In this document: piece after piece, positions 17,479 through 24,953 of the stretch
Numbering within the stretch: position 1 is the stretch's first letter
Layout of the letters: the number at the start of each line of letters is the position of its first letter
Assembly: GCF_030717945.1 (NCBI RefSeq)
Contig: NZ_JAVAIM010000001.1
Location: forward strand, 185,131-249,130
Source of the DNA: Qipengyuania profundimaris
Lineage (GTDB): Bacteria > Pseudomonadota > Alphaproteobacteria > Sphingomonadales > Sphingomonadaceae
Direction: 5' to 3'
Length of the DNA stretch: 64,000 bases
Made by a program: the position numbers and the translations under genes
Notes under the pieces: generated by a model
The model's database searches: none
Seen by the model: only the letters and a program-made list of their open reading frames with translations
Told to the model about the DNA's origin: nothing

Positions 17479-18699
17479 CTATTGCAGATAGTCGAGCGGG
17501 TTCACCGGTTCGCCGTCGCGGCGCAGCTCCAGCGAAACGCCCTGCGACCCAGATGCGGCGAGGCCGAGCGCCGTCCCCGCCGTCACATCCTGACCGACAT
17601 CCACGTCCAGAGATCCCAGTCCGGTCACCAGGCTGGTCCAGTTATTGGCATGCTCGACGATCGCGATCCGCCCGTACCCGCGATAGGGACCGGCGAATAC
17701 GACCCGGCCTGCCCCGGGAGCTACGACTTGTGCCTTTGGCCGAGTTACGAGAACGATGCCTGATTCGCGCGGACCACCCTCGCCGCTTTCTCCGAACCCG
17801 CGTGCAACACGCCCGGCGACGGGCAGTATATAACGTGCGGGCGGCGCGGTGGCGCTTGCTCTCGGTGAAGGTGTTGCGGACAAGCTGGCCTGCGAAGGAT
17901 TCGCGGGACGGATGATCGGACCGGGCAAGGCCGCCAGTTCGCTGCGCAGCGATCCGGCTTCTTCGAGCTGTCCGACGAGAGTATCCAAATCGCGGGCCTG
18001 TTCGGCGAGGACCAGAGCGCGCTGAGCCTCCCGATCGGCGCCACCGGACGCCTGTTGTGCTACCAGACGCTCACGCTGGGCGGCCGCGACCAGTTCGGTG
18101 CGGCGCGCGGCAAGTTCCGCCTCGCTTTCCCGCCGGTCGACCAGCGCCGCACGCGCTTCGGCTTCGAGTGCGCGGGCGCGCTCCAATTCCGAGCGCAGCG
18201 CTGCAGTCCTTTTGCGCACTTGCGGGATCGTACTGTCCAACACTGCGCGAGTATGTACCAAGTCACGCAGCGAACCCGGTTGAAGCGCCGAAAGGGTGAG
18301 CGGTCTGCGCGACATGCTCTGCAATGCGCCCGTGAGCCGGATCAGCGGCTCGCGGCGCTGCGCCAAGCGGGAGTCTAGCGCGCGTCGCTGCCGGGTGGCG
18401 ATGGCGTGGCGAGCTTCTGCTGCGGTGATCGCAGCCTCGGCCTGCTGAACGCGTGCCGCCAATGCGGCGGCCTCGGCAGCTTTCTTTTCCGCCGCCTCGT
18501 TCGACCGGGCCGCCTGCTGTTCCAGCCGTTCTCCGCGCGCGCGGGCATTGCGCTGCTGCTGGCGTGCGGCATCGAGCGCGTCGCGCGCCTCGCCCGCGGT
18601 GCGGAACTCGGTCGTCGATTGCGCGCCGAGCGGCTCCAGCGAGAATACGGCTGCACCGAGCGCCAGAACTGCGATCAGGGTGAGGGCCGGACGGATCAT
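17479..18699 (-). CDS. EnvC-like murein hydrolase activator with degenerate LytM domain
   Basis: 406-residue exported protein: signal peptide (about 1-25), long coiled coil (about 30-245, rich in A, R, E and Q), linker, and a C-terminal LytM/M23 fold (about 290-406). The zinc ligands of active M23 peptidases are missing. Where HxGxD is expected the sequence reads ESGIVLVTRP, and where HLHFE is expected it reads GVSLELRRDG. E. coli EnvC is similarly degenerate and acts by activating amidases, so the same role is inferred. It is followed by ctpA and preceded by rlmH 18 bases away. Confidence 0.88.
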   Translation of the reverse strand: MIRPALTLIAVLALGAAVFSLEPLGAQSTTEFRTAGEARDALDAARQQQRNARARGERLEQQAARSNEAAEKKAAEAAALAARVQQAEAAITAAEARHAIATRQRRALDSRLAQRREPLIRLTGALQSMSRRPLTLSALQPGSLRDLVHTRAVLDSTIPQVRKRTAALRSELERARALEAEARAALVDRRESEAELAARRTELVAAAQRERLVAQQASGGADREAQRALVLAEQARDLDTLVGQLEEAGSLRSELAALPGPIIRPANPSQASLSATPSPRASATAPPARYILPVAGRVARGFGESGEGGPRESGIVLVTRPKAQVVAPGAGRVVFAGPYRGYGRIAIVEHANNWTSLVTGLGSLDVDVGQDVTAGTALGLAASGSQGVSLELRRDGEPVNPLDYLQ

Positions 18700-18717
18700 G
18701 GCGTCAGTCCTGCACCA

Positions 18718-19140
18718 TCAGCCGCTGCGATGATAGGGGTGGCCGGCAAGGATGGTGGTCGCGCGGTAAAGCTGCTCGGCCAACATGGCGCGCGCGAGAA
18801 GGTGCGGCCAGGTCGCGCTCCCGAAGGCGAGTAGCAAATCGGCCTCCCGCCGCTCCTCCTCCGAGTGTCCGTCCGCTGCACCGAGGACAAAGCGACATTC
18901 GCGCATGCCGTCGTCGCGCCAGCGCCCGAGAATTGCGGCGAAGTCCTCGGAAGACAGGTCCTTGCCGCGTTCGTCGAGCAGCACGGTCTTGAACGGCGCT
19001 TGCGGCTCGGGAATGCGCCCGCCGGTCTCGGGCAGTTCGGTGAGCTTGAGCGGCCAGGTAAGTCGCTTCTCATACCGCGCCACCAGCTCCGCCTCGGGCG
19101 ACCGAGCGATTTTCCCACGCGCGATTATGTGTAGGAGAAT
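18718..19140 (-). CDS. rlmH: 23S rRNA (pseudouridine1915-N3)-methyltransferase RlmH, apparent ATT start
   Basis: SPOUT-class methyltransferase acting on pseudouridine 1915 in helix 69 of 23S rRNA. The C-terminal part is typical (FVLGAADGHSEE, LLLAFGSATWPHLLARAMLAEQLYRATTILAGHPYHR), with the knot and the conserved YHR end. The first beta strand LLHIIARGK is encoded upstream of any ATG, GTG or TTG. Going upstream one meets ATT at 19140, then GTC, GCC, GGG, AAG and a stop. ATT has AAGGGGG seven bases before it and stands exactly where the family's first methionine should be. Starting at the first canonical codon (GTG at 19083) would lose about 19 conserved residues. The order nadD-rsfS-rlmH-envC is a common cluster. 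Confidence 0.87.
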   Translation of the reverse strand: MLLHIIARGKIARSPEAELVARYEKRLTWPLKLTELPETGGRIPEPQAPFKTVLLDERGKDLSSEDFAAILGRWRDDGMRECRFVLGAADGHSEEERREADLLLAFGSATWPHLLARAMLAEQLYRATTILAGHPYHRSG

Positions 19141-19274
19141 GACGGCCCCCTTTCAGCATGGTCGATCCGGCCCGGTGGAGGGTCGGCAAGGGCGACTGCA
19201 CGCCCGCAGGCGCCCGCAGCGTAGCGAAGGAACAGCGCCGAGGACGCTCGCGCGGATGCGCGAGTGGAAGACGG

Positions 19275-19688
19275 TTACGCCGTACCGGCCACCGGCGGTG
19301 CGTCTCCGAAGGCCCACATCCGCTCCAGATTGTAGAAGCTGCGGACTTCCGGACGGAACAGGTGAACCACGACGTCACCGGCATCCAGCAGGACCCAGTC
19401 GGCAGCGGGCAAGCCTTCGAGTTTCACGGGGCCGAAACCGGCCTGCTTGATCTTCTCGGCCAGTTTCTGCGCGATCGAGGCGACCTGCCGGGTCGAGCGG
19501 CCCGACGCGATAATCATGTGATCGGCGATCGAGCTCTTGCCTTCGAGAGGAATTGAAACGACGTCCTGCGCCTGGTCGGCGTCGAGCTGCGCGAGCACGA
19601 GATCGAGCAGCGGATCGGTGTCAGCCTTGGTCATCGGGATCACCTTGGCCTGCCCGGTCTGCGCCGGGTCGGTGTGCGCCTGAGTCAT
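19275..19688 (-). CDS. rsfS: Ribosome silencing factor RsfS
   Basis: RsfS/Iojap protein that binds ribosomal protein L14 and blocks subunit joining, lowering translation under starvation. Conserved features run from DPLLDLVLAQLDADQAQDVVSI through IADHMIIASGRSTRQVASIAQKL to DWVLLDAGDVVVHLFRPEVRSFYNLERMW. With the ATG at 19688 the product is 137 residues. A later ATG at 19634 (MTKADTD) has a better ribosome-binding site (AAGGTGA) and would give 119 residues, also normal for the family. It sits 60 bases downstream of nadD on the same strand. Confidence 0.93.
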   Translation of the reverse strand: MTQAHTDPAQTGQAKVIPMTKADTDPLLDLVLAQLDADQAQDVVSIPLEGKSSIADHMIIASGRSTRQVASIAQKLAEKIKQAGFGPVKLEGLPAADWVLLDAGDVVVHLFRPEVRSFYNLERMWAFGDAPPVAGTA

Positions 19689-19748
19689 AGGCGGATGCAG
19701 TACTCCTGGATCGAGGGGCGTAGAAGGACATGAGAGAAACAACGCGCA

Positions 19749-20411
19749 TCATGGCGCAGGGGTTTCCTCCCGAGCCGATATGATCCGGTGTGTCAGCTGG
19801 TCTCGCACGGGTGGCCCGGTGAAGCGAGCGGCCCAATCGGGATCGCCGCGGCGGATGGCCGTGGCCGATCTGGGATCGGGATCGAAACGCAAAGTCACCA
19901 GTGCCGGTGCACTCCAAGCGCCCCCATTGGTGAGACTGGACAGCGGCACGCGGAAGCGCCTCAGCCAGGCCATCGCGGGGCTTGCGACGACGGCATCTGT
20001 ATAGCCGGGACGCGCGATGACTGCAATCGGCATAGTGCGCGCTATCCTGCGCCAGTCGCGCCAGCGGTGGAACTGGGCGAGATTGTCGGAGCCCATGAGC
20101 CAGACGAATTGCTTCTTCGGGTAGCGGCGAGTGAGCGCTGCCAGCGTATCGACGGTATAGCGGGTGCCAAGCTGCCGCTCGATCGCGGTCACCCGGATCG
20201 GCGCGCGGCGTGCCTGGGCGATGGCGGAGCCAACCCGTGCCGGAAGGGGTGCCATACCCTTGCGCGGTTTGAGCGGATTTCCGGGCGAAACCAGCCACCA
20301 GACCTCGTCGAGCTTCAGCGCGTCGCGGGCGAACAGCGAAATCCTACGATGGCCGCCGTGCGCCGGATTGAAGCTACCACCGAGCAGTCCGATTCGCCGA
20401 TTCCCACCCAA
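19749..20411 (-). CDS. nadD: Nicotinate-nucleotide adenylyltransferase
   Basis: Transfers AMP from ATP to nicotinate mononucleotide in NAD synthesis. The nucleotidyltransferase signature GGSFNPAHGGH (an HxGH motif) is close to the N terminus. Then come WWLVSPGNPLK, GTRYTVDTLAAL and FVWLMGSDNLAQFHRW, and the conserved late motif is near ISAREE. No ATG suits the family start. I choose TTG at 20411 because GGGAG precedes it by about seven bases and the product then begins at the usual place (220 residues). A farther TTG at 20495 would add 28 unrelated residues. First gene of the nadD-rsfS-rlmH run. Confidence 0.9.
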   Translation of the reverse strand: MGGNRRIGLLGGSFNPAHGGHRRISLFARDALKLDEVWWLVSPGNPLKPRKGMAPLPARVGSAIAQARRAPIRVTAIERQLGTRYTVDTLAALTRRYPKKQFVWLMGSDNLAQFHRWRDWRRIARTMPIAVIARPGYTDAVVASPAMAWLRRFRVPLSSLTNGGAWSAPALVTLRFDPDPRSATAIRRGDPDWAARFTGPPVRDQLTHRIISAREETPAP

Positions 20412-20487
20412 AGAAAAGCTCCCGCAATAATTGTCGTTTCTATACAAAGCTTTGCACAAAGCCGGGCCGGTGCGTTGCAAGCCACTG

Positions 20488-20505
20488 GTAAACAAGGACT
20501 TAAAC
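20488..20505. promoter_or_regulatory. GTAAAC-N5-CTTAAAC motif, candidate CtrA-type box (copy 1)
   Basis: GTAAAC, five bases, CTTAAAC lies in the divergent region between nadD and the M23/bactofilin pair. An 18-base motif of the same design is at 40715-40732 upstream of the other M23 gene. On the minus strand it reads TTAA-N7-TTTA, one base off the TTAA-N7-TTAA CtrA consensus. The binding protein is inference. Confidence 0.35.
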
Positions 20506-20664
20506 TTTCATTCCCGGATCGCGCAGCAAAATTCCGCGGCGACGAAACGACTCATCGCACCAAGGCTTCGACTCGTAGATTAATCGGGAACTCGATTAGA
20601 TTTGGTTGGGAACCGCTGGTAACGATCTGACCCAGGGACGTAAGACCATAAGGGACGGGTCGTT

Positions 20665-21822
20665 TTGAACAACACTAAAGCCTCCACCGGCTGGGGGAGC
20701 CGCTTGCGTAGCTGGTTCCCGGATCGCGAATTTTTCATGCGATCGGAAGGCCAGGTTCGCTTCATCACCATTTCATCGCGGGTGCAGATGACCGCTGCGG
20801 CCATTGCCGTCGCGGTCCTCACGATCTGGGCCGTGTCGATGGCGATCGCCGGATGGACTCAATATCGCGCGACCGCCGACCGCCTCTCACTGCTCGACCG
20901 CGAAGCCAAGGTCGCCACGGCGACCGAACGCGTCAACGCCTATCGCGGCAATCTCGAGGCGGTCACCAGCGATCTCGTCAAGCGGCAGGAATTCATCGAG
21001 GACATGGTCGCCTCGCTGCCCGAAGACGTAAAGTCTGTCGAAAACGTGTCCGATTCCACGACCGAAGCGGCAGCCACAGTCGAAAAGGTCAGCGCATCGA
21101 TCCCCGAAGCCGCCGAACTCGCTCGCATCGAAGCCCGCCAGCTTGCCTTCGTCGAAGGCCTTACTCGCTACGCCGACTGGCGCGCGAAGAAGGCTGCATC
21201 CGCCCTCAAGCAGCTCGGCCTCAATCCCGACAGCATGATCCGCAGCGCCGATCGCAGCGCGATGGGTGGTCCGCTGGAGAAGCTCGCCACTTCCGCCGAC
21301 GGCACGATCGACCCGCGCTTCGAGCGCCTTGGCCTCTCGATCGCCCGCATGTCGGCGCTCGAGAACGGCCTCGCCGGCGTCCCCCAAGTCGCTCCGGCCT
21401 CGGTCGATATGGTCACCTCGAGCTATGGCTATCGCCGCGACCCGTTCACCGGTGCCGCCGCCATGCACAGCGGCCTCGATTTCCGCGGCCCCCGCGGCGA
21501 GCCGATCTATGCCGCCGCCGCCGGTCGCGTGAGCTACGTTGGCTGGAAGTCTGGTTACGGCAAGACCGTGGAGATTACCCACGGCAACGGCCTGATGACC
21601 CGCTACGCCCACATGTCCGCCTTCCGTGCGAAGGTCGGCGAGCGGGTGGAGCCCGGCCAGACCATTGGCGCCATCGGCAGCACCGGTCGCTCGACCGGTC
21701 CGCACCTCCATTTCGAGGTCCGCATCAACAATCGCGCGGTGAACCCGCGCACCTTCCTGGAGACCGCCCCCCATGTTCTCGAAGAAATCCGACGAGCTCC
21801 CCAGCTCGCCCGCGCCGACTAG
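20665..21822 (+). CDS. M23 family metallopeptidase, bactofilin-associated
   Basis: 385-residue membrane-anchored peptidoglycan endopeptidase. It starts at the TTG at 20665, has one membrane helix at about residues 50-72 (AAAIAVAVLTIWAVSMAIAGW), a helical/coiled region (about 80-235) and a catalytic LytM domain (about 250-370). All zinc and catalytic residues are there: HSGLD, RYAHMS and HLHFE. Its last 50 bases overlap the bactofilin gene in another frame. In alphaproteobacteria a membrane M23 peptidase (LmdC-type) beside a bactofilin is a known pair, the scaffold locating the hydrolase. Confidence 0.92.
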   Translation: MNNTKASTGWGSRLRSWFPDREFFMRSEGQVRFITISSRVQMTAAAIAVAVLTIWAVSMAIAGWTQYRATADRLSLLDREAKVATATERVNAYRGNLEAVTSDLVKRQEFIEDMVASLPEDVKSVENVSDSTTEAAATVEKVSASIPEAAELARIEARQLAFVEGLTRYADWRAKKAASALKQLGLNPDSMIRSADRSAMGGPLEKLATSADGTIDPRFERLGLSIARMSALENGLAGVPQVAPASVDMVTSSYGYRRDPFTGAAAMHSGLDFRGPRGEPIYAAAAGRVSYVGWKSGYGKTVEITHGNGLMTRYAHMSAFRAKVGERVEPGQTIGAIGSTGRSTGPHLHFEVRINNRAVNPRTFLETAPHVLEEIRRAPQLARAD

Positions 21823-22228
21823 CGGGGGACGCAGCATGGCCAGCAAGAACAACTCGACCTTCTCGGTTCTCGGATCGGACCTGTCGATCAAGGGGGACAT
21901 CAAGGCCTCGGCCGACCTGCACATCGACGGCTCGGTCGAAGGCGACATCGCCTGCGACAGCCTCGTCCAGGGCGAAACCAGCAAGGTCACCGGCGCGATC
22001 ACGGCGGAAACCGCCCGACTCGCCGGCACGGTGACCGGATCGATCACGGCGCGCGAACTGGTGATCCTCAAGACCGCCAAGATCGACGGCGACGTGTTTT
22101 ACGACGCGCTGACGATCGAGCAGGGCGCGCAGGTCGAAGGCCGCTTCGCCCATCGCGACGCGCAGAAAGCTGCGCAGCCCGCCGCCACGCCGCAGGGCAG
22201 CAAGCCGGAGCTTTCGGTCGCTAACTGA
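21773..22228 (+). CDS. Bactofilin (polymer-forming cytoskeletal protein)
   Basis: 151-residue protein with a central right-handed beta-helix (about residues 30-130; repeating units such as IKGDIKASADLHIDGSVEGDI, VTGAITAETARLAGTVTGSITA, KIDGDVFYDALTIEQGAQVEG). Flexible ends, with FSKKSDELP at the start and an alanine/proline tail, complete it, as in bactofilins that polymerise without nucleotide. The ATG at 21773 lies within the M23 gene and fits the usual MFSKK-type start. A second ATG at 21836 after the M23 stop has a strong GGGGGA ribosome-binding site and may give a shorter form. A hairpin with a short T-rich tail follows. Confidence 0.93.
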   Translation: MFSKKSDELPSSPAPTSGGRSMASKNNSTFSVLGSDLSIKGDIKASADLHIDGSVEGDIACDSLVQGETSKVTGAITAETARLAGTVTGSITARELVILKTAKIDGDVFYDALTIEQGAQVEGRFAHRDAQKAAQPAATPQGSKPELSVAN

Positions 22229-22251
22229 TTTTCCCGTTTGGAGGGGATGAG

Positions 22252-22286
22252 GGCCGCCCGCGCAACGACGCCGGCGGCCTTCTTGT
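22252..22286 (+). terminator. Intrinsic terminator after the bactofilin gene
   Basis: GGCCGCC (22252-22258) pairs perfectly with GGCGGCC (22273-22279) around a 14-base loop, followed by TTCTTGTT. It lies 24 bases past the bactofilin stop. Confidence 0.65.
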
Positions 22287-22296
22287 TGCACGGGCT

Positions 22297-22356
22297 CAGC
22301 CGAAGATTTCGGCGCAGCTTCTTATTGCCACTTCAGCCGAAGACTTCGGCGCGCAG
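22297..22356. repeat. Tandem near-identical palindromes at the 3' end of the acyl-CoA ligase gene
   Basis: CAGCCGAAGATTTCGGCGCAG (22297-22317) and CAGCCGAAGACTTCGGCGCGCAG (22334-22356) are near-copies 37 bases apart. The second encodes the last residues (AEVFG) and stop of the ligase; the first lies just beyond the stop. Each can fold as a short hairpin (CCGAAG/CTTCGG). It looks like a small local duplication that may serve as part of the terminator. Confidence 0.5.
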
Positions 22357-24021
22357 GGCCTTGCGGTCGAGCTTGCCGATCATCGTTTTGGGCAATTCCT
22401 CACGCACAACCACGCTTTCGACGCGTTCGTGCTTGCCGACACGAGCATTCATCCATTCCGCCAGCTGGTCGCCACTCGCGTCCGCATCTGCGTTCAACGT
22501 CACATAGGCGCGTGGGCGTTCGCCGAGATAATCGTCGGGCACACCGATCACGAGCGCTTCCTTCACGGCGTCGTTTTCTAGTAGTACATCCTCGACCTGG
22601 CTGGGGAAGACCTTGAAGCCGCCCACCGAGATCATGTCCTTGATCCGGTCGACGATCTCGAGGAAGCCGTCGCTGTCCAGCGTCGCAACGTCGCCAGTGC
22701 GCAGCCACTGCTTGCCGTGATGTTCGACGAAGACATCCTTCGCAGCCTCGAGCCGTTTCCAGTAGCCCTGCATGATCTGTGGGCCAAAGAGCGCCAGTTC
22801 GCCCGGTTCGCCCTCCGGTGCCAGCACCGTGGGATCCTCCTTGTCGAGCAGCAGTACCTCGGTGCCCATGACAACCTGGCCGATCGTACCGAGCTTGCGC
22901 TGGCCTTCGTAGGGGTTGGCCGACACCACGCCCGAACTTTCGGTGAGGCCATAACCCTCGACCAGCCGGACGCCCGTCGCAGCCTCGAATTTCTCGCGAA
23001 GCGGTCCGGGAAGCGGCGCACCGCCGGAGATGCAGACCTTGAGCGTGGAGAGATCGGTTTTCGCTAGATCCCGATGATCGAGCAGCGCCTGGAACATCGT
23101 CGGCACGCCGGGGAAGCCGGTCGCGCCGTAGCGCTCGATCGTCTGCAGCACTTGCTTGGTCTCGAAGCGCGGCACCATGGCGATGGCTGCGCCGGTGAAT
23201 ACGGCATGGTTCAGCAGCGCGGTGTTGGCGAAAACATGGAAGAACGGCAGCGCGCCCATGAACACCTCGCCTTCGGGATCGCCGAACGGGTTGAGGCCGG
23301 CCGTCTGCTGGGCATTCACGCTGAGATTGGCGTGCGAGAGCATCGCGCCCTTGGGGACGCCAGTTGTACCGCCCGTATATTGCAGAAGCGCGATCGACTG
23401 CGGTTCCACATGGGGCAAGTCCGCTTGCTGCGGCGCGCCGTCGATCAGCGTCGTCCAGTCGAGGACGTCTTCGCCGAACGTAACCGAAGCAATCTTGCCG
23501 CGGCCGAAAATTCGCAGCGCAATGCCCTTGAGCTTCGGCAGCATCGCCGAAAGCTTGCTCACGACCAGCGTTTCGAGCGCCGAGCCACGCAGCACTTTCT
23601 CGGCTGTCGCATAGAGTTCGGGGACATCGACCGTCACGAGCAGCCGTGTGCCCGAATCCGCCACCTGCTGCGCCAGTTCGTCGACCGAATAGAGCGGCGA
23701 GAAATTCACCACTACTGCCCCGGCCATCATCGCGCCATAGTAAGCGGAAACGTAGCTCGGCACATTGGGCAGGAAGAGGCCGACGCGGTCGCCGGGCGCG
23801 ATACCGCGGGCCTGCAGAGCGCGGGCGAACGCATGCGCCTCGATGAAAAGCTCGTTGTAGCTATAGCTGCGGCCTAGGAAATGCAGCAGCGGCGCATCGC
23901 CGCGTCGCTCGACCGTGCGCGCGAACATGTCGGGAAGAGCCATGGGCTCGAATTCGGTATCCCAAGGTAAGGGATGGAAATTCGGGAGCTTGCTTACATC
24001 CATGTCAGTTACATGCGGCAT
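22333..24021 (-). CDS. Long-chain fatty acid-CoA ligase (AMP-binding)
   Basis: 562-residue ATP-dependent acyl-CoA synthetase of the FadD type, activating fatty acids for beta-oxidation or lipid synthesis. The adenylate-forming signature YTGGTTGVPKGAMLSHANL is near residue 225. EGYGLTESSGVV (A5 region) and WLRTGDVATLDSDGFLEIVDRIKDMISVGGFKVFP (A7-A8) follow, and LPKTMIGKLDRKALR holds the catalytic A10 lysine. Two starts fit, ATG at 24021 (MPHVTD) and at 24003 (MDVSKLP). It ends at a pair of tandem palindromes. Neighbours are unrelated, so it is probably monocistronic. Confidence 0.93.
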   Translation of the reverse strand: MPHVTDMDVSKLPNFHPLPWDTEFEPMALPDMFARTVERRGDAPLLHFLGRSYSYNELFIEAHAFARALQARGIAPGDRVGLFLPNVPSYVSAYYGAMMAGAVVVNFSPLYSVDELAQQVADSGTRLLVTVDVPELYATAEKVLRGSALETLVVSKLSAMLPKLKGIALRIFGRGKIASVTFGEDVLDWTTLIDGAPQQADLPHVEPQSIALLQYTGGTTGVPKGAMLSHANLSVNAQQTAGLNPFGDPEGEVFMGALPFFHVFANTALLNHAVFTGAAIAMVPRFETKQVLQTIERYGATGFPGVPTMFQALLDHRDLAKTDLSTLKVCISGGAPLPGPLREKFEAATGVRLVEGYGLTESSGVVSANPYEGQRKLGTIGQVVMGTEVLLLDKEDPTVLAPEGEPGELALFGPQIMQGYWKRLEAAKDVFVEHHGKQWLRTGDVATLDSDGFLEIVDRIKDMISVGGFKVFPSQVEDVLLENDAVKEALVIGVPDDYLGERPRAYVTLNADADASGDQLAEWMNARVGKHERVESVVVREELPKTMIGKLDRKALRAEVFG

Positions 24022-24107
24022 CCCGCCCTAAAGGCAAGTAAAAAGGGCAGAAGAAGCGGTCTGCCTCTCCTGCCCCCGATCTAGGTTTGGCGCTACCCGC
24101 GCTATTG

Positions 24108-24848
24108 TCAGGCGTCTTCGCCGGGTGCGGCAGGTGCTTCTCCGGCCTCTTCCGCAGCGCGCTTGGCCCGCAGCCATTCTTCGGCTTCGGCTTCCTGCGC
24201 GGCTTCGGCCGCGGCCTTTTCATTCGCGTCGCGTTCGGCGCGCAGTTCCTCGATCAGGCGCTCGCGATCGCTGGTGCCGCTGACGGGTGCTTCGACCGTC
24301 GCTTCCTCGCCTTCTTCCTTGGCGACCTTCTTGGCGGCCTTGGCGACGACGGCGTCTAATTCGCGCTGCGAGCACAGGCCCAGCGTCACCGGATCCTTGG
24401 GCTGGATGTTCTGGATGTTCCAATGGCTGCGATCGCGGATCGCGCCGATGGTGTTGCGCGTCGTGCCGATCAGCTTGCCGATCTGCGCGTCGGAGATTTC
24501 CGGGTGGTTGCGCAGGATCCAGGCGATACCGTCGGGTTTGTCTTGGCGCTTCGAAACAGGCGTGTAACGCGGCCCCTTGGTGCGGCTGACCGCGACCGGC
24601 GCGCGCTGCATGACGAGCGAATATTCGCTGTCCTTCTCGCCCTTGGCGATCTCGTCCTGCGTCAGTTCGCCGGCATGGACCGGATCGCGGCCGGTATATT
24701 TGCTGCCCGCCAGATCGTCCGCCATGGCCTGCACTTCGAGAATATGGAGGCCGCAGAATTCGGCGATCTGTTCGAAGGACAAGCCGGTGTTGTCGACCAG
24801 CCAGGTGGCAGTCGCATGCGGCATCAGCGGTTTGGGTTGGTCGGCCAT
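24108..24848 (-). CDS. trcR: DUF1013 regulator, TrcR-type cell-cycle transcription factor
   Basis: 246-residue alphaproteobacterial protein of the DUF1013 family, named cell cycle transcriptional regulator TrcR in current databases. The conserved part is residues 1-160: LMPHATATWLVDNTGLSFEQIAEFCGLH, HILEVQAMADDL, YSLVMQRAPVAVSRTKG and a helix-turn-helix-like WILRNHPEISDAQIGKLIGTTRNTIGAIRDR. The remaining 85 residues are alanine/glutamate-rich, probably a coiled or disordered tail. No enzyme motifs. It stands alone between the acyl-CoA ligase and the glycosyltransferase, with about 90-105 bases on either side. DNA binding is inferred from the helix-turn-helix. Confidence 0.87.
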   Translation of the reverse strand: MADQPKPLMPHATATWLVDNTGLSFEQIAEFCGLHILEVQAMADDLAGSKYTGRDPVHAGELTQDEIAKGEKDSEYSLVMQRAPVAVSRTKGPRYTPVSKRQDKPDGIAWILRNHPEISDAQIGKLIGTTRNTIGAIRDRSHWNIQNIQPKDPVTLGLCSQRELDAVVAKAAKKVAKEEGEEATVEAPVSGTSDRERLIEELRAERDANEKAAAEAAQEAEAEEWLRAKRAAEEAGEAPAAPGEDA

Positions 24849-24953
24849 ATCTATGCCCTTTTCGCGGGGTCTGAAAATAGAGAGGCCGCCCCTTGCGGGA
24901 CGGCCGGTATGCTTTCGATGTAGGCGAGCGGACCGGATTCGGCAAGCGAATCC

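Noticed and set aside
19141..19274. Possible small RNA or tRNA in the rsfS-rlmH spacer
   Set aside because: No cloverleaf or T-loop sequence is visible; the spacer is GC-rich with short direct repeats only.
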